NCBI RefSeq assembly: GCF_032854445.1
Contig: NC_088306.1
Coordinates: 3,718,373 to 3,782,372, forward strand
DNA from: Liolophura sinensis
Lineage: Eukaryota; Mollusca; Polyplacophora; Chitonida; Chitonidae
Reading direction: 5' to 3'
DNA: 64,000 bases
The first letter of the stretch is position 1; each line of letters begins with the position of its first letter. The translations under genes were made by a program, and so were the position numbers. Under the pieces are notes generated by a model. That model had not been told where the DNA came from. It was given only the letters and a program-made list of their open reading frames with translations, and did not search any database. This document shows, piece by piece, positions 1 to 12,600 of this stretch.

Positions 1-435
1 GAAATGGTCGTAAAGATATAGGAGTGTTTTGAAGTATTATGTTAAATGATATTAAAATAAATCCAAAACTTTGGTTGCATTGATGAACTCTTGCTGTTAT
101 CTGAAAATTTATTTATAACCTACCAGGTTATGTTTGTGCTCAAGCTAAAAATGTTCCCTCTATTACAAATGATAAAAAAATATCTTGGTAGACACAGAAT
201 TTTTTGTATCATTGTAATCACGGCTATGTCAACTCTTTTATTTCACACCTGATTGCACACAAATGGCAGGGTTGGAAAAAAGCTATTTATATATTGACAG
301 CGGTTAAGTTGTTGATTGAAAACAGTTACATTCATGTATCACTGTGAGTGAAACAAGAATGGAAGCTCTTAAAATGTTTGCATGCTGGATAGCTTTATCT
401 TACTGCGACTGCGATCTCCTGTCTCTATACCAAAG
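1..435 (+). other. intron sequence upstream of the first recognised USP9X exon
   Basis: No coding similarity is seen. The stretch is AT-rich and ends in a pyrimidine-rich tract and a CAAAG acceptor just before the first exon I can place. It is presumably the 3' part of an intron of the USP9X-like gene, whose first part lies outside the window. Confidence 0.6.
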
Positions 436-647
436 GTTGATATCCATGAGGATTTTATTGGCACTTGTGTGGATCGATTAAAAGCCTCATACGACACAAT
501 CAGCATCCTGGACAAGGAAAAAGACAGTACAAACCGTGTGATGCAGGAGGCGACTAGGATGGTGCGCGTGATCACCGTCCTGAAGGAGTATGTCGCTGAG
601 TGTGATGACGCGTATGGTGAGGAGAGGTCCATCCTGCCACTGAGCAG
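436..647 (+). CDS. USP9X: USP9X exon 1 of window
   Basis: Begins after the acceptor CAAAG with [16 protein letters not shown] and ends CAG|GTGAGA in phase 2. It encodes a helical segment just before the ubiquitin-like domain. The start is less certain than the end, because the frame is open about 50 bases further upstream. Confidence 0.85.
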
Positions 648-3600
648 GTGAGACTTGGACGGTATTTCAGTCAGGCCCTCTACCACTGTGTAAAGGGAAA
701 TAAACCTTGTAATGCTTAAAAGTGAAGTGCCCTCCGCCCTTTTGTAGCAGTACAGGTAATTTCAATAGCAATACAATTGGTTTTGAATAATTTTATCTGG
801 TATTGTTAGTCACCTGAGGTTACCTTTGTAGATGACTATTGATTTACTCATTGTCTGTCAGTCAATGAATAATTTTTGGAAAGTTTTGTTTTTGTTAAAG
901 AGTATGTTGTATGGAATTGAAACTTAGTGCATGCCTTCACAATGATGATGTTTTTCAAAGAAATGGCTGTTTGTTCATTCTCACAGTTTTCTGTTCTTTT
1001 ATTCACCATTGTTCATCACATTCAATTGAAAATTGGCATGTGATGTATGAAGTTATGTACGAAGTGTGAGCTTTGGGCCGTTTCCTCCATTTTCAACTAA
1101 GTTGTGTCTTGTTTTGTTGTGTTGTGGTTGGTTGAATGAATACTCCAGGGATGAAGACTAGGAAGATTGTCATCTTTGGTAAGACAGGGTAGTATTTTGT
1201 ACCATAAGGATGAAAGAAACAGATACGCTAATATTTGATTGTGTTTGTCTGACAGGGCTTGTCGTGGTAAGCTGGTCACGCTCATTGTGCGGTTCCCAAG
1301 TCAAGGAAGACAACTGGAGGATCTGGACGTCTGGTCACATACAAATGACACTATCGGTTCTGTCCGAAGACAGATTCTACATCGGGTCAAAGCCAACAAT
1401 GTTAACATCAAAGTAGATCTCTACATCAATGGAGAGCTGTTAGATCCAAGCGAAGATAAAAGACTTATATTACAGATGCAGCTGAGGGATAAAACGGTGA
1501 GATTTCTGTGATTTTGATTGGCTGAAGCTTGTTAGTCTGCCTGAGTGGCATTCTCAGACAGTAGTTAGAAGCGGTTCTAAAATTTCTTTTTGGCAACATT
1601 ATCTGCTTTCTGTTCATGAATTTTGTAAGGCAAGTTGATTTAAAATGATTACTTGTATGTTCTTTTTTGAAATCGAAAAGAATGCATGATCATTACCATT
1701 TCAGTTTGAAATCAAAACTGGTAAGCTAGGTTATACTGCAACTTGAAAAACAATCACCTCAGCGTTCTCTAAATTGCGTGTCATTGCATAGATCTAAATG
1801 TGTTTTTGTGTACATTGTTTCCAGATGATCACAGCCAAATTGGTGCAGGTGGGCAGTAACATGCCATCTAGTCCAGACAGTAGCTCTGACAGCTCAGCAG
1901 GGTCCCCTCACAATGCCTACGATGGACCGAATAGCGAAGCTGAGAGTTCTCTGCCTGGAGTGGTGAGTTGTTGTGATGCTCAGAGCAAATCTTATTCACT
2001 TCATGTCCTTACCACCAGAGCAGAAGCTTATTGGGAACAAGTCAAATCACTTTCAAAATTTACACTGTTATTGTATGCCCTTTTCATGATATGGTAATTT
2101 TTATGTCAACATTTGAAGAACTTGTTCACATAAGAGTTTCAAGTAGGACACTCCCATGTTTTGAGCATTAACACCTAGCAGTATGGCATTGTCTGTACAT
2201 TTTGTTCATGTCTGTTTTAGATTATTTCCGTAAACCTGTTGGTACCAGATGTGCAATAATTTTGGTCAGAGGTAGGGTTTTGATAAGACATTTTGAGAGC
2301 TGATAAACTTTTTTACTGACAGGTCAAATGCCTGATATTCACTTAACAAAGCACATTTGGTGTAAGAAATTTTCGTTGAAATATTTCTAATTTGTTTCTC
2401 CCTAGCTGATGTCTATGAATCAACGGTATGCCCAGTTTCTGTTTCAACTGTCTGACTTGGGCTGTCGTCTGTTGTTGCCAAAGCTCCGTGATACAGCCCG
2501 ACAGCTGCTCAAGTTGATGCCTGCAGGTAAGATTTGTCTGTGAATTTTGTGTAAGATATTTCAGAGAAGTACTATGATGCGTTGAAGTGAAATTGTGTGA
2601 TTATTACTTTTAATTCATGTCATTTTAATGTGAAGGGTTAAATTTGTCAAAATACTGAGGCTTCTGCTTGTGGTCCTAGGCTTAAGCATAACAAATGTAG
2701 CTGATGAAATTCTGACTTCTTTAAAATGTTCTCACAAACTGATTGGATTTGTTTTCATTTGTCTTTATTTTAGACAAGAACATTGTGGACAAATTACGCA
2801 ACATCTGCTCAGAATCCCTCAAGTCTGATTCCAGCTCAACAACATTAGAAAGTCTCTTCTTTGGTCCATCACCTACACAAGTTCTGTACACATTAGAGGT
2901 AAGACAGCCGTTACCTGTGGTGTGAAGAGGTGGGAAGTCAGCCCTGTTATATAAAATGTCTGCATTTCTGGTAATGGTGAGATAGACATGACGAGAGAGA
3001 TCTAAATTGTAACTGGCCACGAACAGAGTGACCTCCCTTTGTAATTGCTCATTGATAGCACCTTTTCCCTGGCTTGGCGTTTACACATAGCACTTGGAGC
3101 ATTAAACTGGGATCAAGTGGGAGGTGCACACTTGGATTTAACCCACTATAGACTCTCAATTCATACAACACATTAATGTGTATGAAAATTTGAGCTGGAT
3201 ATTGATTAGTAGATTGCCTTGTTTTAATATCAGACTAATCTGGATGAATAATACCTAAAATTGATCAAGTAAAACAATGCAAAAGAAAAACATCGTGAAA
3301 CTATTTTACAGAAAAGATATTCAAGTCAGACGGAGAGTTTTGTTGGGTTTTACTTGACACAAGAGTTACGTGTCCTTTTGACCCTTTGTTATTGCTGTTG
3401 TGTATTTATTGTTTCTCTTCTTCAATCCTCACACAGGTGTCGTACAGTATGTTAATGCCGGCCCAAGACCCACTGTCAGATGATGCCTTCGACTTTCAGG
3501 TGTGTTGGCTTTCTTGGTTTGCAAAGTCTGTCACTCCCTAGCCATATCGTATGCCTCATTTAGCAACTAATGTACATGATTGATCGTTTTGAATCGTCGT

Positions 3601-6600
3601 ATAACAAGGTATTTGTGGCCTGAGCTGTGTGCATGTATTTGTTCATTCATTATGAGCTTTGGTGTATTTATTTATTTCATTGGTGTTTTTTGCCATACTC
3701 AAAAATATTTCACTCAAGCATTGGCATTATGATGGGAGGAAACCAGACAGAGCCCTGTAGAAACCCACAACCGTCCGTAGGTTGCTGAAGACCTTCCCAT
3801 GTACAACAGGAGAGGTTATGAGCTTTGATGGAAAGATTTATGTGAATTTAAAATGTAAATATTTCTATTTCTCTTTGCAGTATAACTTTGTTCGAGCAGG
3901 AGGGATTTCGCTAGCCCTGAACATGTTGACAAAGAACAACTTTTTACCAACAGCAGACTTGCCTACAAGACGGTTAGTTTTTATCATACATGTACAGGTT
4001 TATCTCACCTTAAAATATGAGCAGTTAAAAAAAAATTTTTTTGTGGTGGCCACCAGTTTAAGAATGTTCAGGTAATTTATGATAAACACACTCTTTTTGC
4101 TCTTTCTATCCCTGAAAGTGTCAATCTTATTATGTTGACAGAACTGCCTATGTGACCGTGTTAAAGATCTGCAAACTCATGCTGACGACAGTGGGGCATG
4201 CTAAGGTACAAGTGGTGGCTGAGGCGTGTCATGCGGATTCCCAGGGTCCACCCATCACAGCGTTTGAGCACAATCACGCAGTGATCCTCCAGCAGGCTCT
4301 ACACAGCATCCCTAACCCTAGCGCTGAGTTCACAACAAGAAACGTGGCCATGAGGCTGGGACAGCAGCTCGGAGATCAGGTGGGTGGATTTCGTCATTTG
4401 ACGCTCTGTCCGATAAGTTGTTGCAGTGGAAAATGCTGGACGAGAACTTAGTATTTAACAGGACGCACAGTAAATTACCCAAAATTTCAGGCAATTTTCA
4501 CCTATGTATCACAGCTATGTGAACAGTAGTACAAATTGGTCCCCGATGCTGGCTTCCTGTCTGGTGTCAAGGAGTCAAGTCAAAGTCAAGGAGATATTTG
4601 TATTGGTTGGCAAGTCATTGAATGCCGTCTTGATATGTGTAATGATCCCTCCCCCAGTCTCAGTGAAGTAGTGCTAGATAAAAGGAAATCCGTCCTGCAA
4701 CAAAGAGGCACATTATGTGGACGCTAAGGACTCCTTCATCGAAATATGAAATAAATAAATAAATTGTTGAGTAATTAAACCCTAAGCACTCACTCACTCA
4801 CCCGTATGTATAATGTAAAAAATTCTTGAATACTGTGAAAAAACATTTATGAAACAATCTGTTAAGTGCAGAGCATGGTAACAGCTCCTATGATCTCCTT
4901 ACTTCCTCTTGAGTACAATATCTGATGAGTTTAAAACTGCACAGCATGCGATGTGTTGAACTTTATCTGGACTTCTCGGGGGTATGTTTTCAGGCTACAG
5001 GTGTAGTGCCTAACCTGGACACAGTTGAAGGCTGTACAGAAGATAGCCTGGTCAGCCAGCAGTGGCTCTCTACATCTGGTCCATGCCTCTAATGAGGATA
5101 TTCACAAAGCATTTGAAAAGGTCAGTCTCATTAGTTTTTGCTTTTGTTACTTTGCTTACCTTGTTTGCTTTATTTATTGATTTATTAAATGATTTTAATT
5201 TGTTGTATTGTTGCCTTATGGCTGGTTGACATGTTTCTTCATCCACACTGCGTTTTTTTTAATGAAATATAAGGAATATGTGACAAGTACTTAAGTATGT
5301 AATGCAACACAAATGTTATTTGGTGTTTTACACTAAAATTTAAAAAAAAAAAAAAGAAAAAAAAAACAATAAAACTAAAGATTGAAAATTCATGGTTCAT
5401 TTATTGACAACAACAACTATAAGTACATGCACGTGTCATTGTGTGATTATATAAGCCGACACGAAACCCTGGTGACATGCTAGCCCGAAACTGTGGAAAT
5501 CTATAGGTGCTTAAAATAAAGTTATCACTGTATATTACCATTTGTAAAGATGTCAGAATTTAAAAAAAATTTAAATCAAGAAGAAAACAGAATCATTTAC
5601 ATTCCTGCTGTGTGATATTGTGGTCCTGATTGTGTCGCGACTAGTAGTTCGTAGTGGGAATGACAACAGAGAATGAAGCATGTTGTATTTCCCGGACGTC
5701 ATGGACTGTTGTTGGAATGTCCAATGTGAATTGACCTTCAGCGAGATTTGATATGCCCATGCTTTGTGTAGCTTCAGTTTGTACGCGATTCATAGGGCTG
5801 TTATTTTCATGTGTTGACAGTTTAAGAGAGCAAACCCAGGAGGGTGAGGACATGTCAGTGGCCAGAGAAGCCATGGAGGTACTGACCATCTGCTTAGCCC
5901 TCTGCCCTTCAGCCCTAGAAGCCCTCAACAACAACAACAAGGCCTGGCAGTGCTTCGATAGTCGACTTGCTCCTACTCTGTAAAAATAGGTCAGTATGTG
6001 TAAAAAGAAAATTTTAATGTGTAGAAAGTAAACCACTTGTCTTTCACCAGTATGGTGTGCGTATCATTTTGTCACATGTGGAAAAGTTTGTCATTAACTT
6101 ACCAATGCTTGATGGTTTTAATACCTCAAGCACTCCAGTTTCCTCCACATGTACAGCATTAAACAATGAAGTAAACAAATAAGTACAAATAATATGCTGT
6201 AATTATAGCTTTCTTATTTTCATAGCATAATGCTCCCATGTATAAAGTGAAAGGATGTGATGCAGCCCATGTGTTGGCCACTTAATGAATTGTTACTTTT
6301 TACATGATTGAAATTTTCTGCATTTTCAGAATGGTGAGAATGGCTGCCACAGAACAGTTTTTCCTTGTGGCCACCAAGTGTAGTTCTGGAGACAGACCTC
6401 TTATCTTCTTTATCCTTCTTCTCTTTACCGTTTTAACGGTGAGTGCTTTATTAACCAGTATTGTTTTCATTGGAAGTGGAAGGATTGTCCCGGAAATCAT
6501 TGTTTCTCACCAGGAATGATATTTTTTTTAAGGAGGCATGTGTATGTTGTTCTATGAGGCAATGCCATTTGTCTAAAGTGTTAAGTACACCATTTGCATT

Positions 6601-9600
6601 AGACAGCCTGTTCAGTAGTGACAGACCATCTAAAAATTCATCAATTACCTGGTGGAAGACAATTTTTTGTGATATGTTTGATTTATTATCTGTTTGACTT
6701 TAGCCTATAAGTCAAATTATGCATGCTCCCATATTAACTACCTATCATGGTATGTGGAAACAAGGTTTTACCATATTGAGTGGATAGGGCACCCGGTATG
6801 ATATGGAGGGTAATTGACCAATCAGATACATGTAGCAAACTCTTCTGACAAACTATAAGTAATATTCATATATATTATAATAATTATGGAGGAAAAAAAG
6901 GTCGATACGACAATCAGAAATGGCTTGCGTTATGTTTTTCTCCTTAGCCATTTCATGGTTTTTAATTTTGATACCAAAAATACAAAGAATTCTTGCTGTT
7001 TATTGCTGTTACATGTAGCATGATCACAATAACCAATCACAGTAAATCTATATCCACAGGGAGTGCTTAAAGATGTATTTGAATACAGTGCCCTTTAGTT
7101 ATTGAACTTGGTGTAATAGTTTTTTTGTTTTTTGTGTGTGTTGACAGAATACAGCTGTAGAAAATCCAAAGCAATCCCAGGAGTATTTTCAGCTTCTGTG
7201 TAGGTGAGTGAGAACGAAAACATCAATATTTTGATCATTTCTGTTGAACTCTGCGTGTGTAAAATGGTCTGAAGGATTCTTCAGCATCATCTTAGACACC
7301 GGTCAGAAATGACCTTCATTATTAAAGTCCCAGTATAGAGAAAAGGCTTACTCCTTCTCCATGTATTAAACTACATGCCCTCTGAAAAAGTCTTTTGTTT
7401 ATCTTTCTTTTCTTTTCCTTTCAGGTTATTAAATTATGCTTGTGCCAGTGAAACCCGGCTTCCCAATGCTGAGGTTCTCCTCAACAATGAGATCACATGG
7501 TTGAAGAAAATCAGGGTAAGTAACCCTTGCTTGGATTAGTGATTAATTAAAATACAGCTGGCTTTGATTGAGTTGAAAATGTGGAAATTTGTCAGTTACG
7601 ACTAGATTGAGCTACGTGTACATTTACATATTAGAAAGAGAAAGCAGTCCTACATTGTTGTTTCAGAAGATCTCAGATTGGCATGATTACCTAAGTGTTA
7701 AACCTGTGAAACATAGCGCTTTGTGTTTGTTTAGAAGAAGAGTCTTTAATTTTTCCAGGTATATAGTGCATACTAAGACACATTACTGATGGATAACAAA
7801 GCCCTTATTGCTAGTGACTTTTAAGCAACATCAAAACAGTTCCTTTATTGGTAGTGATGTTTGGAATTTAAAGCTACATCAAAATGTCATTAAATGAGGG
7901 ATTTTTTTACCCACAAAAAATAATATGTTCGATGCTAGATGCCATTTGTAGAAGGTAGATTATGCAGTTTTTGTCTACGGTGAAATGATGGACATCGGTG
8001 TGATTTTTGGTTATAACAGGATCAGGTGCTGACATCAAGTGATAACCAGATTGAGGAGGCCATCCTGGAGGGACATCTGGGCCTTACTCGAGAACTGCTA
8101 TCATTCCAGTCCTCAGAGAAAAAGTTCCACAACGGATCGGAGAAAGGGGGTGCAAATCTGATCAAGGTTTGCCATCCAAAGTTCCATGTTCTTGTCAGTT
8201 TCTTGTAACTGCTGATGCTAATTTGTCAAGTTATATTTGTAACCCAAACAACAGCAGATTTGGGATAAAACTGGTATTGTTCATTTTCACACATCAAGAG
8301 AAAGTTCCATCTAAACTTTATAGTTTTGTAGAATAATAAAAAGTGTGTAAGCATACATTTCTTAGGGAAAGGGTTACAGTTTCACTATGTTGAAGAGGTT
8401 GGATTTTTTTCTTTTTTTGAAGAATTTCTTTTTTTTTGTTATGCTTAAAATGTTCAGAAAAATGCTCTGGATATACGGTAGAAGTGCTAAAAGTGCAAAA
8501 ATTATGAGATGTGTTTCCCATTTTTCATGCCAGTATCCTGTCTCATCACTTCTTGATTTTGCATATATTTACAGGAGCTAGTAGAGGACTTCATATTTCC
8601 GGCATCAAAGATTGTTCTTCAGTGCCGCAAATTGAATGGGGAGTTGCCTTCTGAGAACGCTGTTCCAGTGTGTGCGACTCCTATGACTGTGATAGCTGCC
8701 TTTGACCTCCTGGTCTCCCTGTGTACGGGCTGTGTGCAAAACCTGAAGTGTCTGGCTAACATGCTGATAGACATGTACTACAGAGGTTAGTCTGCTAACA
8801 GCTTTTCATGCGCCTATGTTACATGTAACATAAGGGGGCCTATGTGGTAGAGATGTTTAGCACGCTAGAACGGCGCAGTGACCCAGGGGCCTTTCACCAA
8901 TGAGGCCGTTGTGAGTTAAGTCCAGTTGATGTTGGCTTCCTCCCCGTTACTCCCCGAAGGTCTGCAAACAACGTGCGAATGGTTGTGGTTTTCCCCCCGC
9001 GGGCATGGCCTGGTTTCCTCCCACTGAAATGCTGGCTTTTGTTGTATTAGTAAAATATTCTTGAGTACAGTGTAAAACAGCAATAAAATAAATGACCTAC
9101 AATTACACCCAAAGAAGTGCATGTTTAGAGGCAAATACATGTCACAAAATATTATTTTTAGTGCTGAAACTTAATTTTCCAGTAGAGTATCATCCCATGT
9201 TCCAAGCAACCTCAAAACACCTTTCTACAATCAATAGAACTGTCAGAATCAGGAAAAATGAATATGTTAGTCATGGATGAAAGTTATAGTCATTTAGGGT
9301 AAGGAAATAAGTACAATTGGCATTATGGTAATCAGATGTAAATTTTCTTTTGTGTCTGCTTATTTTGCCTGATTCTAAAAATTATTCATCATGGAGAAAA
9401 GTTTCTTTGCGTGTGTTCAGAAGGTAGGGTGATAACCTGAAATTTCGTTTATAGCAGAGTTTTCAAGATTGTTGGGAAGGTAGGATAATTTCCTTCTTGG
9501 GGAAACTTCAGTGGGATTGCAAATATAAGATCAAGCACCTGTGTTGGTTTGTAATTAAGTGGGCTCCAGTAAATTGATTCACTGTCATATTTGTTCATAG

Positions 9601-12600
9601 TTATGACACCCTTTTCTGTCTTGCTTCAGATGAGTCTCCGCTAACAGAGTGGGAGTACCTTCCCCCAATTGGTCCTCGCCCGTACAGAGGGTTTGTGGGG
9701 CTGAAGAACGCAGGAGCCACGTGTTACATGAACTCAGTCTTACAACAGGTGAGGTTAAATCTATCCTCATCACTGCTCGTGCATTAGAATGATGATTGCT
9801 GATTCATATGTATAGGGTTGAGATGTAATGAAGGGAAACTTTGTTATAGCGCCATTAATATCCTGTACTTGTTAGAAACAAAATTCTAAATGTGATCAAT
9901 TGGACATGTATTAAACAATTTCTGACATTGCAACACTTACCAAAGTGCAACAGAAAGACAAGCACATTGGTGAGTAAGTAAGTATTCATTCCTAGGTTCT
10001 TCACTCCTGAAATTTCTAAAGAAGACAAACACATAGTTTCTTCGGCCTTATGAATATTAGTCCTCAGACTGATTTCGAACTTTCAAAAATGGAAAGCCAT
10101 CCTGTGTTAAAAGTTATGTAGGATCAGGTACATGTATGTGTTAATAACGTGTAATTTCATGATTAATTACCTGAAAGATTAGGCATTTTCCGCAAAGGCT
10201 TTGGCCACGCCTCACCCTATCATTGAGATCATAGACTCCAGGCTAGTTCTCTGGGCTTAAGACAGTAATTTTGTCAGGTGCCTTTTGAATGGCATTGATG
10301 AACTGTCAGCACTGGACCTTCTCTACTAATAAAGTTTTCTCACTTGATCAAAGCAAACACCAGTCTGTGGATAAATAAATAAATTCAGACATATTATTAT
10401 TATTGTGAATGAGTTTTGGTAACCAGTTTCATAGCTGGTAAGCAGTAACTTGCAAGTTACGTGAATTCTGTGGTGTTTTGTAGTTGTTCATGATTGAACC
10501 TATCCGTATTGGGATACTAGCCGTGGACGGGGCGGCCGATGACATCGAGGAGGACTACATTGATGATAAAGCCGAGAATGAGGTAGGGCAACATTTCTTG
10601 TCTTTATTGAATGTTTTACTTGTATTTATCCACCAAGGTTTCCTAATGCAACACGAATACCACTAATGTGGATGGTGCTCTGATTGGTTTTTACTATATA
10701 AAAAAAAAGTTGAAATGTGTCTGTAAATTGCAGTTGTAATTGGCTTCATATAGTTGTAATGAAGTTAAACTGAAGCTTTTTCGACGAAAGCCGCATGGAG
10801 TATACATGATAGTATTGAGGTGAACCCAAAAGAGGTTCATTGAAAGCTGATCATTGGCTAAAAGAAAACAAAATAGTTGATTTAAAGTGGATGCATTGAC
10901 ATTGGTCACTGATTTTTAAATCAGCTGTCAGCTAAAGGTTTACCACTGAGAGTCTTCCAGGTACCTGAACTTGGGAGGATTAACGGTTTCTACAACGAAA
11001 TTTCTCGCACGGCCATAAAAGGGACAGTCTTGAGTATCACAGAAAGCAGCTGGCAAAAGTATTTAGATCAAAGCTGTGTAGCATGGTAACACTCATTGCA
11101 CATGTCATTTATACCTGTCCTTGTGATAGGGCTTTGTGGGTTAACTGGTAACACACATTGCACATGTCGTTTATACCTGTCCTGTGATAGTGCTTTGTGG
11201 GCCAACTGGTAACACACATCACTCTTGTTGTTTATACCTGTCCTGTGATAGTGCTTTGTGGGCCAACTGGTAACACACATCACTCATGTTGTTTATACCT
11301 GTCCTTGTGATAGGGCTTTGTGGGCCAAATGGTAACACACATTACTCATCTTGTTTATACCTCTCCTTGTGATAATGCTTTGTTGGCCAACTGGTAACAC
11401 ACATTGCACATGTCGTTTATGCCTGTCCTTGTGATAGGGCTTTGTGGGCCAACTGGTAACACACATCACTAATGTTGTTTATACCTGTCCTTGTGATAGG
11501 GCTTTGTGGGCCAACTGGTAACACACATCACTCATGTTGTTTATACCTGTCCTTGTGATAATGCTTTGTAGGCCAACTGGTAACACACATTGCACATGTC
11601 GTTTATGCCTGTCCTTGTGATAGGGCTTTGTGGGCCAACTGGTAACACACATCACTAATGTTGTTTATACCTGTCCTTGTGATAGGGCTTTGTGGGCCAA
11701 CTGGTAACACACATCACTCATGTTGTTTATACCTGTCCTTGTGATAGGGCTTTGTTGGCCAACTGGTAACACACATTGCTCATGTTGTTTATAACTGTCC
11801 TTGTGATAGGGCTTTGTAGGCCAACTGGTAACACACATTACATCTGTTAATACCTGTCCTTGTGATAGGGCTTTGTAGGCTATCTGGTAACACACATTAC
11901 TCATCTTGTTTATGCCTTTCCTTGTGATAGGGCTTTGTGGGTCAAATGGTAACACACGTTACTTCTGTTGTTTATACCTGTCCTTGTGATAGGGCTTTGT
12001 TGGCCAACTGATAACACACATTGCTCATGTTGTTTATACCTGTCCTTGTGATAATGCTTTGTAGGCCAACTGGTAACACACATTACTTCTGTTAATACCT
12101 GTCCTTGTGATAGGGCGTTGTGGGCCAACTGGTAACACATTTTGCTCATGTTGTTTATACCTGTCCTTGTGATAATGCTTTGTAGGCCAACTGGTAACAC
12201 ACATTACTTCTGTTAATACCTGTCCTTGTGATAGGGCTTTGTGGGCCAACTGGTAACACACATCACTCATGTTGTTTATACCTGTCCTTGTGATAATGCT
12301 TTGTAGGCCAACTGGTAACACACATTACTTCTGTTAATACCTGTCCTTGTGATAGGGTGTTGTGGGCCAACTGGTAACACACATTACTCATCTTGTTTAT
12401 GCCTTTCCTTGTGATAGGGCTTTGTGGGTCAACTGGTAACACACATCGCTCATGTTGTTTATACCTGTCCTTGTGATAATGCTTTGTAGGCCAACTGGTA
12501 ACACACATTACTTCTGTTAATACCTGTCCTTGTGATAGGGTGTTGTGGGCCAACTGGTAACACACATTACTCATCTTGTTTATGCCTTTCCTTGTGATAG

